Positions 9,665 to 22,445 of a stretch of DNA of 38,490 nucleotides are shown here, piece after piece (the first letter of the stretch is position 1; each line of letters opens with the position of its first letter). The position numbers and the translations under genes are program-made. Source of the stretch: Reticulitermes lucifugus (Eukaryota > Arthropoda > Insecta > Blattodea > Rhinotermitidae); the NCBI GenBank assembly GCA_026260175.1, contig JAKCWW010000216.1:96044-134533 (forward strand), read 5' to 3'. Below the pieces are notes generated by a model. It saw nothing but the letters and a program-made list of their open reading frames with translations. It was not told the DNA's origin and ran no database searches.

Positions 9665-12600
9665 TTAAGGTGACAATGAAACTTCCTTTTTCAGTGGAGA
9701 ATCCTGTTTCAAATAAAATGAAAATAAATTAGTGTACTTCTATTGTAGGCTTCTGGTATTAATCACTGCAAATTGTTAAATTATAGCGCCCTTGGTTGTC
9801 TGAAGTTGTTGCATATTCGTTGGAGGCTTGACCCTTTATTGCAAATGTATTTATAAATCAGTGATAACTATCCTTCTCACTCCACCTACTTCCCCTCACA
9901 AACCAGTACATACATCATTACAACATGTCTTTGTTACATTGTTTGCGTGAGGCAGCTTCATGTATCTCAAGGTATTCCAGGAACAAACCGGCGACGAGGA
10001 TATAAATTACTTTATACACTGGTACTACATACCTTCCGGATTTGTTACTTCGCTTTCTGACGTTACCCTATCTCTTACTCAAGAATTTACATTCGCTGTC
10101 TTAATATAGTGCTGCGTTTTCTGTAGAGAAGCAACATTACAAGTAGTGCAAATATGTGGTAAATTGAAGTAAATATTAAACCAAAATGCCTTAATTTATA
10201 CTTCTCCTACGTTACCTTAAGGTTTATTCATTACAGATGTTATTACTGGGCTAAAATGTGATAAACATATAGCTTCACAGACAGGGAAAGTACTTGGTTT
10301 GTGAGTCGTTAAATGTAAAGGGAAATATTTCTAAATATGTAGTTCATAATAAAAGATAGGAGACCTAATCTTATAGCACGCAACTTATTTCAATTTGTAC
10401 AACTTCTTTCTTAAAAACATAAGTTTATTGATCTTAATGTAATAAGACAATTGAAGCTATGAATGCAGATAATATGAAATAAAATTTATTTTAAGACAAT
10501 TTTTTTCCTGTAGACCTCAAATAATTTACAGAATTTAATAATAATCCATTCCTATATTGTGCGGGCAGATGGACACAACAACCTAACATAACTCCAGGCA
10601 GCGGATTCTTCGTTATGAATTCAATGTTCCCTTCTTTATTTAAACAATCTCCATATTTTATGAAACCTGATGTTCTATTGCCGTTCCCACAAAAGTTTAC
10701 CACCAGAACAAAATCTGAGCCAGATAAATCATATTCACGCTGTCATGCCCAGTTATCTTAGATACACCTCAGTACTTTCCTCCCGTCCACGCTTACTCCA
10801 AACATACACAATTCCTCACCTTCGGGGCTTCCGATAAAAACTTCGCTTGACTTTCCCACCTTTCCCATGCATGTTCTACAGGTATCACATGCCTTAGGTT
10901 TGTGCACTATGTGCAATAGCACACGGTACCTTCTTAACAAAGTAGGAATGTATATCTTACAAATCATTTATTACCTGGCTGTATCCGGAAATTATGCCAC
11001 CCTCAAAATATGCACGTCTCTATCGTCGCTGTTACTACTTCTTCCTACACCCCTCATCCTTCTCCGTTAAAGACAGACAGAGAAGAAGTCGGTATGAAGA
11101 TTAATGGTTCCGTAAAAGTAATCACCCGGTTCTGCACTCAGACACACACAAACATTATTCCATTCCGGCCAGAACAACACAAAATATTACTCTTTTCATA
11201 TAGAAACGCGACTGTAATAGGAAAACATAATTTCCAGGTATACTGAAGGAGGAATGCCTTAATAGATCGTCTGTAATTGCAGACAGTCCGTTACGTAATA
11301 CAACCAAATTACAAGCTCATTATGCATTCCAACAGGAAATAAACGAAAGTGTGTTGAGGAATTTGATATTGTGTTATTCTAAAATGAAGGTTACGTGATT
11401 AAGGACAAGAGCCTGAATGCTGAATAGGGAGTCCTACTACAGTTTCCTCAAGATCTTCACTCGAGTATCCCGCATTACACACCAAGTCTGTCGACACCTT
11501 AGTGCTATTACATACTTATATACTTCGACTGACTTATCTCTCTTTAACAATTGTTGCAAATTCTTTCATTTATAGTGTTAACAATTTTCATGCTACAGAA
11601 GACATGCACAGCTTGAAAGGGTTAGTGTTGTCCTCTAGAATCAGGATTTATTAGATAATTTGGAGAGAACACAAAAAGGCAATAATGAAGTCATCTCTGA
11701 ACGCTTAAAGTAAGTTATGGTTTTCAAGAAACAAAAGTATTATAAAATAATACAGCCTTAAAACTATATTAGCACAGTGCTGTATAAATATAAATGATCA
11801 TGGGAGGTAATAAAGCCAAGTTTTGCAGATTATGCTCCACTCTACAAGTACAGTTTTATGTGCGTTCGCGAAATTGTAAAAATTGAATATTAGCTTTGTC
11901 ATATCTGTTTATCCACATGAAACAACTCTGCTCTCATTGGACAGACTTTCATGAAATTTAATATTTGAGCATTTTTATTAAAATCTGTTGAGAAAATTCA
12001 ACTTTCATTAAAATCTGACAAGAATAATGTGTACATTATATGAAAAACAATGCACATTTTTTTAAATATCTCACTCATTTCTTCTTACAGTGAGAAATGT
12101 TTTAGACAAACTTTGTAGATAAAATCAAGAGACATATTTTGTTTCAAGATATGTCTTCAAAATTCATGCCGTTTATGAGATAATGTGGAAAAACTTTGTA
12201 CAGCCAGACAGGCCACAAGTGACAATAAAATGCTGCGCAGAAAAGATGAAACTTGCGTGCTAGATAACTAAGTCTACAGACAAACACTCAGAATATGCAA
12301 TAGGTATTGCTTTTCCACGCCAACAATAGTAACGTGGGCGCCCATCAGTGTTACATTATATGTGCATTGCCTCTATTGTTGGTTTTTTACCACACCTAAC
12401 TAGCATAGCATAAAAATATTTAAACCTCCGCTGTATGAGTTAATATTCTGAAAGGTAGCCTTTATTATAAATGCTGTAGTAATGAATGGAAGTGAATCGA
12501 AAAATAGGTCATATCAAAAGAGTTATTGAATATTATTGGAAATTATTCCCACTTTGTTTACCAGATTGTACAATTTCCACCACAGGAAATAAAGCACTTG

Positions 12601-12899
12601 TTTTACAAAAGGGGATAATTATACAGGATTGTTATGTGGAAAAATAGGGCTTACATAAATGTTTTTCATTTTCTGCTTGAGTAGTGACTTTATCAAATTC
12701 CAGTAGATTATGTAACTGAAAATATAACGTGTAAAGAAACTAGTCTTTAAATCACCATCAGTTATTTTTTAAAAAGTACATTTTACAGAATGGTATATTT
12801 ATGTGACTGTACTTCCAGTGTATGAACTACAGAGAATGGGGACCAGAAACTGGGAAACAAAAAAAAACTGAAAGAAGTAAGACAGATATATTCTCCCCT
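9665..12899. other. unassigned A/T-rich sequence
   Basis: Frames of 67-78 codons on both strands near 10.5-11.25 kb overlap one another and match nothing I know. At 12320-12382, CCAACAATAG and CTATTGTTGG form a 10-bp inverted repeat around roughly 40 bases. No other structure is seen. Confidence 0.4.
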
Positions 12900-13146
12900 C
12901 TACGAACAGCCTCTATTGGGCCACGGCTTCCTCGTTATCGAGGCTTCATGATTACACTCAGACACACCACACTCAGTAGGACTCTTCAGGACGAGTGATC
13001 GGCCCGACGCATAGACTTGCACCTGACAACAAAAAACATTCACAATAGACAGGCATCCCTGGCCCAGGCTGAATTCGAACCCGCAACTACAGAAACCGAG
13101 GCCGAAAACCCACGCCTTAGACCGCACTACCACTGGGATCGGCTAT
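12900..13146 (-). mobile_element. tRNA-derived SINE, copy A
   Basis: Read on the minus strand, the element opens with a tRNA-Ser/Leu-like head. The A-box region lies at 13113-13133 ('gtggtagtgcggtctaaggc') and the B box GGGTTCGAATTC at 13071-13082. The body then carries 'gcgtcgggccgatcactc' and 'gagtcctactgagtgtggtg' and ends with an imperfect hairpin around 'gtggcccaatagaggctg'. The same blocks in the same order occur on the plus strand at 22446-22699, so two copies in opposite orientation define the family inside this window. SINEs are transcribed by polymerase III and moved by LINE machinery. No clear duplication flanks this copy. The 77-codon minus frame across it has no separate meaning. 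Confidence 0.85.
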
Positions 13147-13149
13147 AAA

Positions 13150-13392
13150 CGAAATATGAGGAGGTTAAATTATAGCATATTACTACAAAAATAGAGTTAT
13201 GAAAAAATTAAAATCATCGCAAAATAAGTTAAAGAGAAGAGGAGCTGGACAGAATGGCTGAGAAGACACTAAGTACGGATAAAAGGATGAAGAGAGGAGT
13301 TAAGAGCAAAATAGAAAGGAATAATCGAAGAAACGAAGAATAAATTAAGGAAGCAAATTATGTAAATTCCTTCTCTATGCCAACGGAACTCT
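13150..13392. other. unassigned A/T-rich sequence
   Basis: Nothing is recognised. Confidence 0.5.
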
Positions 13393-13650
13393 CTACCTTT
13401 TTAACACCACACAAAGATTCCCCTTCATCGATAACGAAAAACTGGTCTTTAATTGTGGGGTAATTATTTCTAAGCACGTGTTTCCAATTAATGGGCGTAA
13501 ACAAGCATAGACAGAAGGTGGCGCCAGACAAAACACACGGAATGAGTTTGCCTGCACGGCGGAACTAGTTTCTCTTTTCCCAGTAAGCAGGTTTACCCAA
13601 CCCGGAGCCCATGGTTGCGTGATAATGATACGAACGTTGCTGGCCAACAC
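13393..13650 (-). other. 85-codon frame in locally G/C-richer sequence, unidentified
   Basis: The minus frame starts MLASNVRIIITQPWAPGW and contains SSAVQANSFRVFCLAPPSVY. I do not recognise a domain. The sequence is richer in G/C than its flanks and codes for a mixed-composition peptide, so it may be a fragment of a dispersed repeat or an exon. It has no membrane segment or catalytic motif, and no flanking exon is obvious. Confidence 0.2.
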
Positions 13651-13654
13651 GAAA

Positions 13655-15660
13655 GGACTATTTTAATTTCAATAACCGTTTATGGCTTTGTAGTTCGTGC
13701 GTGAAGCCAATCTTCCATTTTGAATGTGAACGCTCTTTAGTCTATGCAGGCGTGAATCAAGTAAGTAGCCTCGTAGTTCATAAAACTTATTCATTTTATA
13801 ATTGTTGGAAGAGATGGTTTGACGACAGCTGAATTCATATCTGACTTAATTTTTCAAAAACTCCCATCAAATATCTTTAACAAAGTTGGGGGTTCATGCC
13901 AGAAAATTTGTACCTCTGGGGTAAATTAAAGCTATATATATTAGTAGGTTATTTTTATACCTAACAAATACCACTAAGTACCTAGAAGTAAAAAATATAC
14001 TCTTTATTACCTCTGGTTAGTGTAACACAAAACATGAACGGAAAAGAAAAAAAATAAGAAGTGTGACCTGTACAAAACTTTAGATTATTTAACACTGAGC
14101 TTCTTTCTTGTTGGATATCCGTTATGTAATCTGCTGCTTACAGTCTTGACATGAGTACATGCCCAAAACTTGTGCCACGTTCCATCTATATGGCGGAATC
14201 AATTCATTTATTATTAATGCTACACACATGAAACAGAAAAATATTTCCGCTGTTAAGTGCTCTCTTGTAGGTGTAATATATCAGTACTCCCCACTCAGAT
14301 CTGACCGTTTAAAGTTACACTTGTAACGGAAGATTCGTACAGTCATTTCATAGGAAAACTTTCAGTTATTGAAACTAAAAGTAAAGCGGTTCGCTATGAT
14401 AATACCGATAGGACTTTGAGCATTAGAAGAGAACTTAACAACCTCAGTCCTGCTGCAACCTACTCGTCACTCTTGTACACATAATTCGAAACTATAAAAT
14501 ACGCGCAGTAGAAAAGTTTTTTAAAATTCTTAGATACCTTAAATGCGAATCATATTAAGTTCATTTCAATATTAGTGTTCATATTTTTGAGTTGCAGTCT
14601 TGTATTGAAAAAATAAATATCACTATCACAACACGATCCGTGAATATTTTTATACATGAAACCTTTGAGGAATAAACTGAATATGTATTACGTTTAAAGA
14701 TTCATTTCATACCTCACAGAGAAGCGTTGTACTTTTATGAGAAAACCCGATCGATGAAGGCTGTACAGGGAAAAAATCGCTATTTACTGTAAGAAATGTA
14801 TGAAAAATATTAACATATTATGTGAAAAACATTATAGATTCCTTTTTGTTAAAGAGGGCATGCATGCATTAAGTACTAAGATTTAAAATATTAAATCAAT
14901 TTTATTATGAGATTTGAATAAAAAATCATGTAGCTACTGCATTATGTTACATTTATTTTATCGAAATTTATTAAATTTTTTATTTTGCCTTAAGCGACTC
15001 TCCCATATTTTCTCTATACAACAAATTATCATTTCAATTATAATTTTATGATTTACGGGTCATTAGTTGTCCCAGCAATTATGATTGACATGCTCTGATC
15101 TGAAAAAAATATCCCGTAAAGCAGAAGAGTATCAAGAACGCATAGGGTCAGTAATATTTCTCTCCTATAATTCAAATGTGTTCACACACATTCCTAAACT
15201 TCCCTTTCGCTAATTTATCTGTCGTCACAAAGAAGAAATTCTTCCTTAGCTTTCAACAGTTTTCATAACTTTTCGGAGCACAAAGTTCGAATCACAGATG
15301 GCTTTCATTCTTTTGCGTAATATTTCAGTGAATTTATTTATTTACTTATAATATATTTAGTTACTCTGTGAGTAGCTCAGGACATATAGCGGCAAATGGT
15401 AGTACTATTAATAAATAATAATTAGGAAGAACGCGAATAATGCCTAATTTAAAGCACTGTACTAAAATTTAACAGAATGTACTGACGAAGATGATGGACA
15501 CCTTCAGTAATGAAAAAGTGTTCCGACTGGGATTGGAACCGCTCACCTAACAAATGCAATAAGAAGAGTTACGTAGAAGCTAACTGGTTCTGTCTCTCAT
15601 GGGTAGGAACATTAAAAAGGACGTTATACTAGGCCATCGGCTTTTTTAATTACGGAGTGA
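13655..15660. other. unassigned A/T-rich sequence
   Basis: I recognise no coding region. A lone B-box-like word lies at 15529-15540 (minus) without a partner A box. Confidence 0.45.
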
Positions 15661-15663
15661 ATT

Positions 15664-15677
15664 TTCGAAATTTCGAA
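15664..15677. repeat. 14-bp perfect palindrome
   Basis: TTCGAAATTTCGAA reads identically on both strands. It lies between two imperfect direct repeats, 'catcggcttttttaattacg' (about 15627-15655) and 'catcgggttatttaattacg' (about 15696-15716). The group may be the remains of one small element. Confidence 0.5.
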
Positions 15678-15729
15678 TATTATGCCTGCTTCCAACATCG
15701 GGTTATTTAATTACGCTACATCATCAGGA

Positions 15730-16680
15730 CCGATCACGGGAGGTTACTTCAAGTATTTAAATGCCATTGGATCCTATAAACGTTGAACAATTTCAAGGTA
15801 GTATCATTACTAGAAAGATGATACCAGTCACTTAGGTACAAATGCAGAATATTCATATTGCATACTTGAACTATCCTTTCAGTGCTGCTAAAATTACTTT
15901 TTGATTTAAAGTAAAATTGCCAATGTTGCCGTACATTCTCCCTTAACAACGCCAAGCATAAATTAACTGTTCAAAAGTACTTGCTATTGGCCATCAGGAT
16001 TAAATTTTCGACTTATATCGTACAAAATTATCTTTTAGATTGGTAAACATAAAAAGAACCGCTAAATAAAGTAATTAGAGAAAATAAAATATTTTTACAA
16101 GACTTAATTTAGGAGCATCTGAATATGAATATTCAATTCGCAGGCCTGATTAATCACTAACAAACTTTCATTTCAAAACATTAAGTTAAACGTTCCGAAG
16201 TGGTTGAACACCTGTGTATTAAGCTACCCTAATTACATGCAGCAATGATTAACCGTCGAAAGCAATACTGCGTTGTAATGCCATGCGTGCTATAGAGCTT
16301 ATCAATAGAGCCACTGTGTGAGAGGTCAGACTGCAATTGATTATCAGCATGTGGTGGGACGAATCGTTGCATTACATTGCTAAATTAATGGAATTTATGA
16401 CCTAGGAAGGGAGGCCAATATTCATGGTGTCATATCGTAACATACGAATACGTAAACCCTCAACCCTGATTAGTGCACAATGACTTCAGTATTTTAGAGC
16501 ACAGCGTGTAATCTCGGAAAATGCTTCTTGCGAGAAAGGTGCGTTAAGAACATTATCTTCTCATCCTCTATCTAGGAACTTAAAGGTTAAAAAATAAAAT
16601 GAGGGATAAGTTTAATTCTGCGAAATTTCAGGCTTTCCCTGAGAATCAGTCATGGCCCACGTCATTCCCGGCATTCTTCT
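15730..16680. other. unassigned A/T-rich sequence
   Basis: Nothing is recognised apart from a chance-sized 68-codon minus frame. Confidence 0.45.
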
Positions 16681-16760
16681 TGGACTGCTTGGCCCTAGAA
16701 GGTGGGAGAGACATGCTCTCCCGAAACGTCGGTAAACACCTACAAACTTAAGCTGCGTAA
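16681..16760 (+). repeat. stem-loop plus GAAACGTCGG, retroelement fragment
   Basis: GGGAGAG (16704-16710) pairs perfectly with CTCTCCC (16716-16722) around the loop acatg. It is followed at once by GAAACGTCGGTAA. The preceding 'ccctagaaggt' resembles a mutated CCTGAAGAT. The layout of box, hairpin and GAAAC is the same as in the other hammerhead-like motifs here, with the best-preserved hairpin of the set, so this is probably a fragment of another family with the same module. Confidence 0.5.
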
Positions 16761-19700
16761 AAACCCAGAAGACCAAAGGCATCAAATATACTTTTGTTTT
16801 GTATGAGTGTTCAAGTTGCTTTTTACTAAGAACTAATAATTAAGTTGATATTAGCTACTACGTAAAATTACTGAAATTGATGATCTTCGGAATGAATTTC
16901 ACAAATTTACCACAGGCGTTCTTGGAACATATATTCAAATTTATTGTGCCCTTTTTAAACCGTTTATGACTTCCAATAAATTAGACTTGATTGTGTTATG
17001 TATTTTTTCAAGTAACCATCAACAAGTTCATGATAATCATCATCATCATCATCAATATCTCGTCGTCATCGCCATCATCACTACTGTCAGGGGTTTGTCC
17101 CTGTGGGCTGTAGCCAGTTTCTGTCACTTCAAATGTGGTATATCCACAAGGTTCATTCTTTACACTTGCATGCCATAATGCATGATACGATTCTGTTATT
17201 TATTCTTCCTGCCTGCTGTTTCCAGTTACTTCAATAATTTTAAAAGGGGATTAACTGCCAATTATTTTAAAGTTACTTAAATTTTTGTTTACTTCCTTTA
17301 TGATATGCTTTACTGACTGAAGACGTAGCCCTGTGAATATGCATTTCAATTGCTTTGGAAAAGAAAATGGAAGTGAAAAAAAAAATGCGAAAGCCTAGAA
17401 TGTTGATGAAGGGATTTTTGGAAGACATGATTTCACATGGCGGTAGATTACGAAAAAATTACCTAAAGGAAAGCTTTTGTTTTATAGACTTCATGAAATA
17501 TTTTATTTCTTTAGTGTCACTTCCGGACCAGCTATGGAGTCCACGCAAACTCCCATGTAATGGAAGAAAGGGGCTTTTCCCAGAGAGAAGAGAGATAAAG
17601 ACGTGACGACAAGCGATCATTTGTCAATATTATTGAAGATTGAAGCTATGTCATCCCTCCTGTTTCCAATACTATGTATTTATTTAATTAATTAAACACT
17701 GATATACCTTTAACTTCTACTATTTATTTCAGTCAAATTAACAAAGCTGATAATTGATGAGTGCCAAATACACCACTGAAACTCCTAATGCTAAAATTAA
17801 TACGAATATTAACAACACAGTAACAACAGTATGAACTACAGCATTTACTGATTAAAAGACGGTAGGAGAGGTATGCACAGTATGAAAGTTATGTCCCGTT
17901 CCTACCTTCTGTCGTCTATCGCACAAATTTTGAGACTACAGAGAATATGATATAAATCGTGTTTATCTACTTATGAGTGAAAACGCAGGAAACAATGTAA
18001 TAAATTCGAAATGAATAATTACTTTGTGTAATTTGTAGAATATATTTATCGAGATATAAATATTTAGCAAGCTGTGTTCTAGAAGCTTGTAGAACAGCAT
18101 TACATCTTCATGTAAAGAGTTTATGTCGTCTGATTTTAGCCAACGGACATTAGAACGGACGACAAATTTCCTAAAATCCCTCAACATTAATAATCAAGAA
18201 AATATCTGGAGGGAAGTTTAAGTTTTTGCATGTTGAACTACAGATGTTGATAAAGAAAGGAAATTTCAGTTTTGCAACTTCCAATTTCTATGTTAAAAAG
18301 CTAGAAAGTGTAAAATCAATTGTAATCATGATGACTGACCACTGATATCGTGAATGAATTTTCTAATTCGTTTCATCCGTACTCACAAAATTGTTCTTCG
18401 GTACTTGGTATGTTGGTGTTCTTGTGTGGCGTGTCTGACATAATTTTCATACTTATGCGTCCTGATCCACGATAAAACCTAGTCTGCAGAGGGCCATAGT
18501 GTTCCTTTCCGTTTTGTCACATAAACCCTTTTTCAGATTTAATTGAATTTCGGTACGTATCACCTAAAATAACATTTGTAGGGCAATTCTGAATTTCAGC
18601 TGTCCTGATATATAGAGTGGATCAAAATTTACTTGACACTAGAAGAAATATATTAAACATGAAGTGCCATGTGACTTTTGTCCAACCCGGGATAGTAACC
18701 TCTATTTTATATAAAGTCAACTAGTCAACAAATGTCCGCAGAGCACAAAGTTTGAGGCATATTCGTCATGATTTTGTCCTAGATTTTAAACCCATGAATA
18801 TTTTACAGAAAAAGACTGAAAAGGTGAGCATCTCCACATATCTTATAATCTTGCTCCGTATTGTAACTACAGATTTAAAGTCGATCATAACTGAAATACC
18901 GTAAACACAGGGTGATTTACGATCAATCGTGATCGATTGTTGTGTTTAGATGATCAAACCTTTCTTCAGTCTCAGGTCATAGGTCGCAAAAAATGGCCTG
19001 TCTCAATACAAGCAGTAAGTCCCTCATAATCTTCTCGAATTTAATCTTTTATTCTGAATAAGAAGGCAGCTCTTCTCTGAAACTTCGATATATTTCTATG
19101 ATACCATATGATGTCACATCCCAGAATACGTTCATAGTTATTTAATAGACTGTCTTACGTATTTGATTAAAGGCAATGAGAAAATAGTTTAGTAGGCGTT
19201 GTCTAGCATTTACAATTTCGAACCACATTAATTTGTAGGAAAAAGCAATTTACGTACCTCCAAAGCCAAAAATGTTGTTGCAATTTACAGACTTTCTCTA
19301 ATTTGTATTTCATTACTCCAATTTTAAGAATAAAGCATAAGAAAAATATAAAAGACGTCGCTGATAATTTTGCCTACAATATTACGGATTTCACCCTTTC
19401 CAATGATGCTACCTTCATCGTTAATAACTTTAATGTGAAAGGTCCTAAATCTAGAAGGGTTACGTGGAGGTCATTATAGCATGCAACTGAAAATGTGTAA
19501 CAGGTTTCCCGAAATAACATTACAAGATTTCAGCTTACAAGGAAAGATAAGGGAGTAAGTATTTTATGGTCTTTCTTTAATGGAATAAAGGTATTGTTTG
19601 TGATAAGTTTATCTCTTCGTCAGATTTAACAAAGCAGTTCGATCTGAAGAAGTAATTTAGCGTTAAATAAGATGTGGTCTTTTTTTATTCGTGAATGAGA

Positions 19701-19780
19701 AAGGTTTGGAATGAAGAGACTGCAATATAGTAAATGTTAGTACAGACTTATTCGCATGGAAACCTAAAAATCAAGAAACA
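16761..19780. other. unassigned A/T-rich sequence
   Basis: It contains a short (ATC)n run at 17035-17054. Frames of 70-83 codons are present (for example 17355-17606, very lysine-rich at its start) but show no recognisable domain. Confidence 0.4.
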
Positions 19781-19789
19781 TCTATTTCA

Positions 19790-19960
19790 GGATACCCAGG
19801 GTCCCAGCCAAAATTCTCAGGGCGGAAGCTTAGGTACCAAGGGATTTTATGTGAAATTTGTGGTGCACAAAGTGGTAATGGGGCAGAGTTTGCTCCTAGG
19901 ACTTCAGTTTTCTCCTATCAGTATCACTCCGCCAAAGCACCATTCTCATTCATTCCTCCA
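19790..19960 (+). repeat. decayed SINE body fragment
   Basis: 'ggcagagtttgctcctagg' followed by 'acttcagttttctcc' (19882-19915) matches, position by position with scattered changes, the body at 37342-37375 ('gacaggttttctgac', 'aaggacgtcggtttcgtc'). The derived peptide GQSLLLGLQFSPISITPP resembles a peptide I remember being predicted again and again from cockroach repeats (GQVFLRVLRFSPVNIIPP). The tRNA-like head is not recognisable in this copy. Confidence 0.5.
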
Positions 19961-21610
19961 TCGTTGTCACTATATTCTTAGTAACTGACAGGTTTAAAAT
20001 AACACACGTAAAAAAATCGCGTTATCTCCAGAAAGTAATTATAGAAGAAATTATACAGGCAAGTGCAATGTTAAATAATAATAAATTAATAGTGAAGTTG
20101 CCTAACCTATCCAGATGTGGATATATTTCATGAAAATTCAAGAGATAATTTAAAAATAAATTACTTTACGCGGACATTTCGACACAAAATTCCGTGACGC
20201 TACTTTATGCTACATGTTTCTCGTAAATTAGAAGCAGCAGCTTCAAGGCTTATCGTTGAAGAGACAACTGGTCACATGCAATTAAAATTTTAATTTCACC
20301 GTCTTTTAGAATACAGTTTGAATAAGGGAACCCTTAAATATTTCAAACAAAATCTCATGTTTCATACGTCTTTCACCCTGCTAAATATTTGCGATTCCAT
20401 AAAATAATTGCAATATGAAACCTTAACGACTTTTAAACTCCTTCCACGGAATCTCATTTTTTCCTTTTTGGTAATTTTTTATGAAATAAATTCACTCGGC
20501 ATTAGTTTAGCGTCCTTAATAATAAACTAACTGCATGAAGCAAAGTACATCTCGAAAACTGAGTGTTGAATATCTAGTACAGAAATTGTCTCTTCTGTGT
20601 GGAAACCGAAGCATTTTTCTGTTTAGGAAAGCCAGTTACTGGCCCTCATTCTGTGCCAGAAAAAATCCAGTCAATACTTAATGTCCTATTTTTAACGACT
20701 GGTTTTAATATTACTTTCCCGTCTACAAGTTAATTCCCACAATTGGATCCTTGCATTCAGGTTTCCTGAACAATATTTCTTATGCATATCATACCTGATC
20801 GCTTATATGTAAATTTGAAAGCAATAACGGCTTATGGAGGCGTGGATTTATAGATTTACTCGTGTTTAACTCGACACTAAATGAAGGTCAGTTGTTAGCT
20901 TCAGGCCACTCTCGATTTACCGTCTCTCTCTACGTATGCTCCCATTCATTAGGTCACGGGAAGAACATTTGCTAAAGACTGTAAATTACGAAGCTCCGGC
21001 TTAAGCATTTTCTCGAGTCTTCTCCTTACGACCCCCGTCTTAATTTTAAATACTCTAGAATTCCATGTATATTGACATGTATAATATTATTATTGTTTAT
21101 AGGAACCTTCAGGATTTCAGATAGCAGGCCGGATGATGAAAGGTTCCAATTTGTTGAAATTTTAAATTTTCAAGAATATACGCTTGAAAGAAGATAATTT
21201 TACATCGCCAAATGGCGGCAATACAGCATAATTAACTACATTTCGCACTTATAACAAGATAGGCAATGTACTTATAAATTCATATTTTGGCGCGCTGTCT
21301 TAATCATTGTTGCCATGGAAAAGAAACGATGATTTCCCTTCGTATTATTTTTGACCTACATGTAGCTTGCAGCAATATAAAGAAGTTGAGGATTACCAAT
21401 GAAATGTAAGAACGGGTTCCGTAGGCACAGTTGTCGATGTACAAAATATTTAGTAATGCTGTCAACAATATAAAGGTACTTAAGACTTAATGTAAAGTGC
21501 CCGATATTTTTGTCCAATTTTATCCGAATTTGGAGTATCTTCTCGGATTTTCTTAGATGTTTCAAATAAAACATTTCACGAATATCATCCAGTGGGATCC
21601 GCGATGATAC
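19961..21610. other. unassigned A/T-rich sequence
   Basis: The 96-codon minus frame (21356-21646) has no recognised motif and looks like chance. Confidence 0.4.
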
Positions 21611-21612
21611 CT

Positions 21613-21655
21613 GAGGACAGACAGACACGACGAAGTTAATAGCCACTTTTTGTTA
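21613..21655 (+). repeat. GACA-run / 'gacgaagttaatagcc' repeat word, copy 1
   Basis: 'gacagacagacacgacgaag' then 'ttaatagccac' parallels 24822-24872 ('gacggacggacggaacgaaa', 'gacgaagctaatagtcg'). Both copies share a short GACx run followed by the same 16-base word. It is a fragment of an unidentified interspersed repeat. Confidence 0.45.
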
Positions 21656-21659
21656 TTTA

Positions 21660-22410
21660 TGCGAACTAAAAACATTTCAATCTCCATTCTTGGTCATTTA
21701 AAACCCTGACATTCTTTACAATTTCTGATGAAAAGAATCACTATCATATCCTACAGCGTACTTGTTAAGGCGTTTGCATTTCATTCAAGAAGGAAAAGAA
21801 ATCCTACAAACAAATTAAATTTGATCATGACAAAAAAATGTAATAGACCGACAAGAATATCAGATTAAATTTACCAACTAATAAGCGCGTGGGAGAGGGT
21901 TTATGGGGATACATGACATTTTACTTACAGCGCATGAGGAAGGAGAGGTTTTACCTACGTACACAAAGTTTGGGGTCGTAATGACCACAGGCCGGACCTT
22001 AAAGCCCATAATTCTGCCTCCATTTCAACTTGAGTCCATGCTCTTATAAAGCAGTCCATGAATATGCAACATGCAAATCACAGACTTCCTAGTAAACAGC
22101 ATTAGTACCTGCCTCGAAACAAAATGATCAGAGATATAATTACCTAATTAAGACTGTCACAAAACCTACTGTCATAACCGTATAATAAACACCCCCTCAT
22201 AGTGCATTCCGTACATCTCGAAATATTTATAAGAAAAAATGCAATTCTAAACGTCAAGGTACAATGACGAAAGTTCATTCCATTGAAACTGATACACGTA
22301 ATTGTAACCAGGAGCGATGTCGCATAGGTGCTAAATATAGAGAACGGTGTGTTAAGAAGCAATTAAACTGACATTCATAATCAGTTCAGGTAAGATATGC
22401 ATAGAGGAAC
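21660..22410. other. unassigned A/T-rich sequence
   Basis: Nothing is recognised. Confidence 0.5.

Positions 22411-22439
<29 letters not shown>
22411..22439. repeat. (TTA)n microsatellite
   Basis: About nine to ten uninterrupted TTA units lie directly upstream of SINE copy B. Confidence 0.9.
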
Positions 22440-22441
<2 letters not shown>

Positions 22442-22445
22442 TTTT

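Noticed and set aside
12900..13133. 77-codon minus frame
   Set aside because: It is a by-product of SINE copy A.
15529..15540. Minus-strand B-box-like word 'ggttccaatccc'
   Set aside because: There is no convincing A box at the right distance and no second copy.
15695..15727. Minus-strand CTGATGA followed by CGATGTTGG
   Set aside because: The GAAA box is lost and no closing stem is visible, so it is too weak to join the hammerhead-like set.
17355..17606. 83-codon lysine-rich plus frame
   Set aside because: The lysine run comes from an A-run, and there is no motif or homologous copy.
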